From Desulfovibrio sp. (GTDB lineage: Bacteria; Desulfobacterota; Desulfovibrionia; Desulfovibrionales; Desulfovibrionaceae): a DNA stretch of 7,751 nt. Of this stretch, positions 6,295 to 7,751 are shown piece by piece (the first letter of the stretch is position 1; each line of letters starts with the position of its first letter). Location of the stretch: positions 1 to 7,751 of the forward strand of contig JAAUYW010000152.1 in assembly GCA_014804915.1 (NCBI GenBank), given 5' to 3'. The notes beneath the pieces were generated by a model that worked only from the letters and a program-made list of their open reading frames with translations, did no database searches and was not told the DNA's origin. The translations under genes and the position numbers were made by a program.

Positions 6295-7751
6295 TCAGAC
6301 TGAAAGCTCTTCAGGCGCGTCAGGATTTTCAGGCGCCGCCTCGCTTGTCGGCCGCACTATCCTGATCGCGCCCCTGGTTTCATTCACGCGCTTGCGAAAA
6401 CTCTGGCGGCGATCCTCGCCATCGATCTGCCCGGCGATCCATTCGGCTATGTGCAGCACTGGCCGCTTTTCATGCATTGCCAGCAGGGTGCGGCCCAGGC
6501 CAATCTTGCAGGAAGGGCAGCCCGCTATTACTGGCCCCTCATTGCCAGCAGCGAAAGCCTGCTCCAGATTCCTGCGTTTGCGCTCACGCAAAAGGTTGTA
6601 GATTCCGGGGGACGTCATGGCGCCCATGCCTGATTCGCCGCAGCAGCCCCGGCTCACTTCGATTTCCGAGCCGCTGAAATCGCGCAGCGCCTGGACGAGC
6701 ATATTCTGGCCCTTGATTTTATGCACATCCGCCCATTCGCAATGGCACGAGCCATGATAAATTGGCACAGGCTGATTCTTGCGCGGCGCGGAGCTGGCGA
6801 GACGCGGCAAGGTTAACTGGCTGATATCCTGGATTTTCAGCCCGGGAAAACTCTCGGTCAGCTTTGTTCTTTCCATGCTGTCGCGGCAGGAGCCGCAAGC
6901 AGTTACCAGCCAGCGGCAGTCAAACCCCTGCTTTGCGAGATTGCGTAGCATTGAGGCCAGATACTGGCGCGTAATTGCCTGGTTGTCGTCAAAAGCAGTA
7001 TCCTTTCCAGCTGCAAGCAGGGGGTAGCCGCAGCAAAGATGGCGCGGAGGCACAGCCACTGCCAGGCCAGCCTCAAGCATGAGCATGATTGAGGACATGC
7101 CAATGCGATCGTGGAAAAGCGCGCCGCCGCAGCCAGGGAAGTAGAGGGCGAGTTCCATGCCTGGCTCCGGCTCGCGTGGCGCGAAGACCGAGCCGCGGTG
7201 CAGTTTCAGGGATTCGTAGAGATTTGTGTAGCCTGTTTTTGGCCCTTTGCCGGAAAATAGCGGGCTTTCAATGCGCTTTTGCCAGCCTTTTGGCACAAAA
7301 TCCAGAATCCGGTTTTGCATTTTCTGGCCCAGGGATGCCATTTTTGCAGCTTTGGGCACCCTGTGCTCCACATCTTTTACAAGCCAGTCAAGCGCCCTGT
7401 CCTTGAGCGGATGGCCGCCAGCGCCCTCGTGCTCCAGCATGCCGCGCAGTGAAAGCGCGACTTCGCCCGAAGGAATCCTGACTGGGCAATTGGCCATGCA
7501 GCGTCCGCAGGCAGTGCAGTGCTCAACAAGATCCCGCAACTGGCGCAAGAGCCTGTCATCAATTTTGCCTGTATTGAGCTGTGAATAATACACCGCCTCA
7601 AGGAGCATGCCGAGAGCCATGTTTTTGTTGCGCGGCTGATACTGCATGGAGCGCTCGGGATAGCACATCGGGCAGACAAGCTTGCATTTGCCGCAGCGGG
7701 TGCAGACCTGGATGGAGGCGAGCAGGGAGATCAGGGTTTCCTTGTCTGGCA
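6295..7751 (-). CDS. Iron-sulfur oxidoreductase with two 4Fe-4S and two CCG domains, N-terminus cut by the window edge
   Basis: C-terminal 484 residues of a redox enzyme; the frame stays open to the right edge, so the ATG at 7668 is internal. Numbering the visible fragment from 7749: two ferredoxin-type CxxCxxCxxxCP motifs (Cys16/19/22/26 and Cys78/81/84/88) for two 4Fe-4S clusters; then two CCG domains as in GlpC, GlcF and heterodisulfide reductase HdrB. CCG 1 has Cys207, Cys239-Cys240 and Cys285/Cys288; CCG 2 has Cys335, Cys369-Cys370 and Cys411/Cys414. All ligand positions are filled. Such modules take electrons from a flavin dehydrogenase domain (lactate, glycolate or glycerol-3-phosphate type) towards quinone or another acceptor. 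The order and wording (YFPGCGG, LCCGYP, RGCCGESG, CPSC) recall the large FAD_binding_4/DUF3683 fusion proteins, so the missing N-terminus is probably a flavin domain, but a stand-alone Fe-S subunit cannot be excluded. No membrane segment is visible in this part. The last 40 residues are polar and acidic, probably disordered. The substrate is unknown. Confidence 0.92.
   Translation of the reverse strand, partial: PDKETLISLLASIQVCTRCGKCKLVCPMCYPERSMQYQPRNKNMALGMLLEAVYYSQLNTGKIDDRLLRQLRDLVEHCTACGRCMANCPVRIPSGEVALSLRGMLEHEGAGGHPLKDRALDWLVKDVEHRVPKAAKMASLGQKMQNRILDFVPKGWQKRIESPLFSGKGPKTGYTNLYESLKLHRGSVFAPREPEPGMELALYFPGCGGALFHDRIGMSSIMLMLEAGLAVAVPPRHLCCGYPLLAAGKDTAFDDNQAITRQYLASMLRNLAKQGFDCRWLVTACGSCRDSMERTKLTESFPGLKIQDISQLTLPRLASSAPRKNQPVPIYHGSCHCEWADVHKIKGQNMLVQALRDFSGSEIEVSRGCCGESGMGAMTSPGIYNLLRERKRRNLEQAFAAGNEGPVIAGCPSCKIGLGRTLLAMHEKRPVLHIAEWIAGQIDGEDRRQSFRKRVNETRGAIRIVRPTSEAAPENPDAPEELSV

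Noticed and set aside
1..7751. Search by eye for mobile elements, CRISPR-like repeats, tRNA genes and toxin-antitoxin or defence genes
   Set aside because: Nearly all bases are covered by six recognisable genes, the gaps are under 100 nt, and no tandem or terminal inverted repeats were seen. Frequent TGCCAG words fit common GCC-AGG and GCC-AGC codon pairs.

Overview
This window looks like ordinary core chromosome of a moderately GC-rich delta-type proteobacterium. The best guess is a relative of Desulfovibrio. That placement rests on remembered resemblance of the response regulator C-terminus, the single-PDZ RseP, the divergent TsaB and the cysteine-rich oxidoreductase to proteins of that group; no database search was possible. 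I see no insertion sequence, phage gene, tRNA, rRNA, CRISPR array or long repeat.

Layout. Five genes read rightward: a membrane histidine kinase cut off by the left edge, a sigma-54-type response regulator overlapping it by 8 nt, glutaminyl-tRNA synthetase (glnS), the intramembrane site-2 protease RseP, and the tRNA-modification protein TsaB, which overlaps rseP by an ATGA junction. A sixth gene reads leftward from the right edge and is also cut: the C-terminal part of a large iron-sulfur oxidoreductase with two 4Fe-4S motifs and two CCG (heterodisulfide-reductase-like) domains. Its stop codon lies only 7 nt from the tsaB stop, so the two transcription units converge with almost no gap. Coding density is very high: the largest gaps are about 66 nt before glnS and 90 nt before rseP, so no stretch over 300 nt lacks a gene.

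How the genes fit together. The kinase and regulator form a two-component pair: the kinase senses something outside the membrane and phosphorylates Asp55 of a regulator able to drive sigma-54 RNA polymerase. I found no convincing sigma-54 promoter in the window, so its targets are probably elsewhere. GlnS and TsaB both serve translation (tRNA charging; t6A modification), and RseP handles membrane proteolysis. These three are housekeeping functions that could share one rightward transcript, but no metabolic link is evident. The leftward oxidoreductase is a separate energy-metabolism gene.

Start choices differ from the longest open frames in two cases: glnS is placed at ATG 2626 and rseP at GTG 4393, each preceded by a good ribosome binding site. 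I found no evidence of an undescribed system; the findings below are modest points worth checking.
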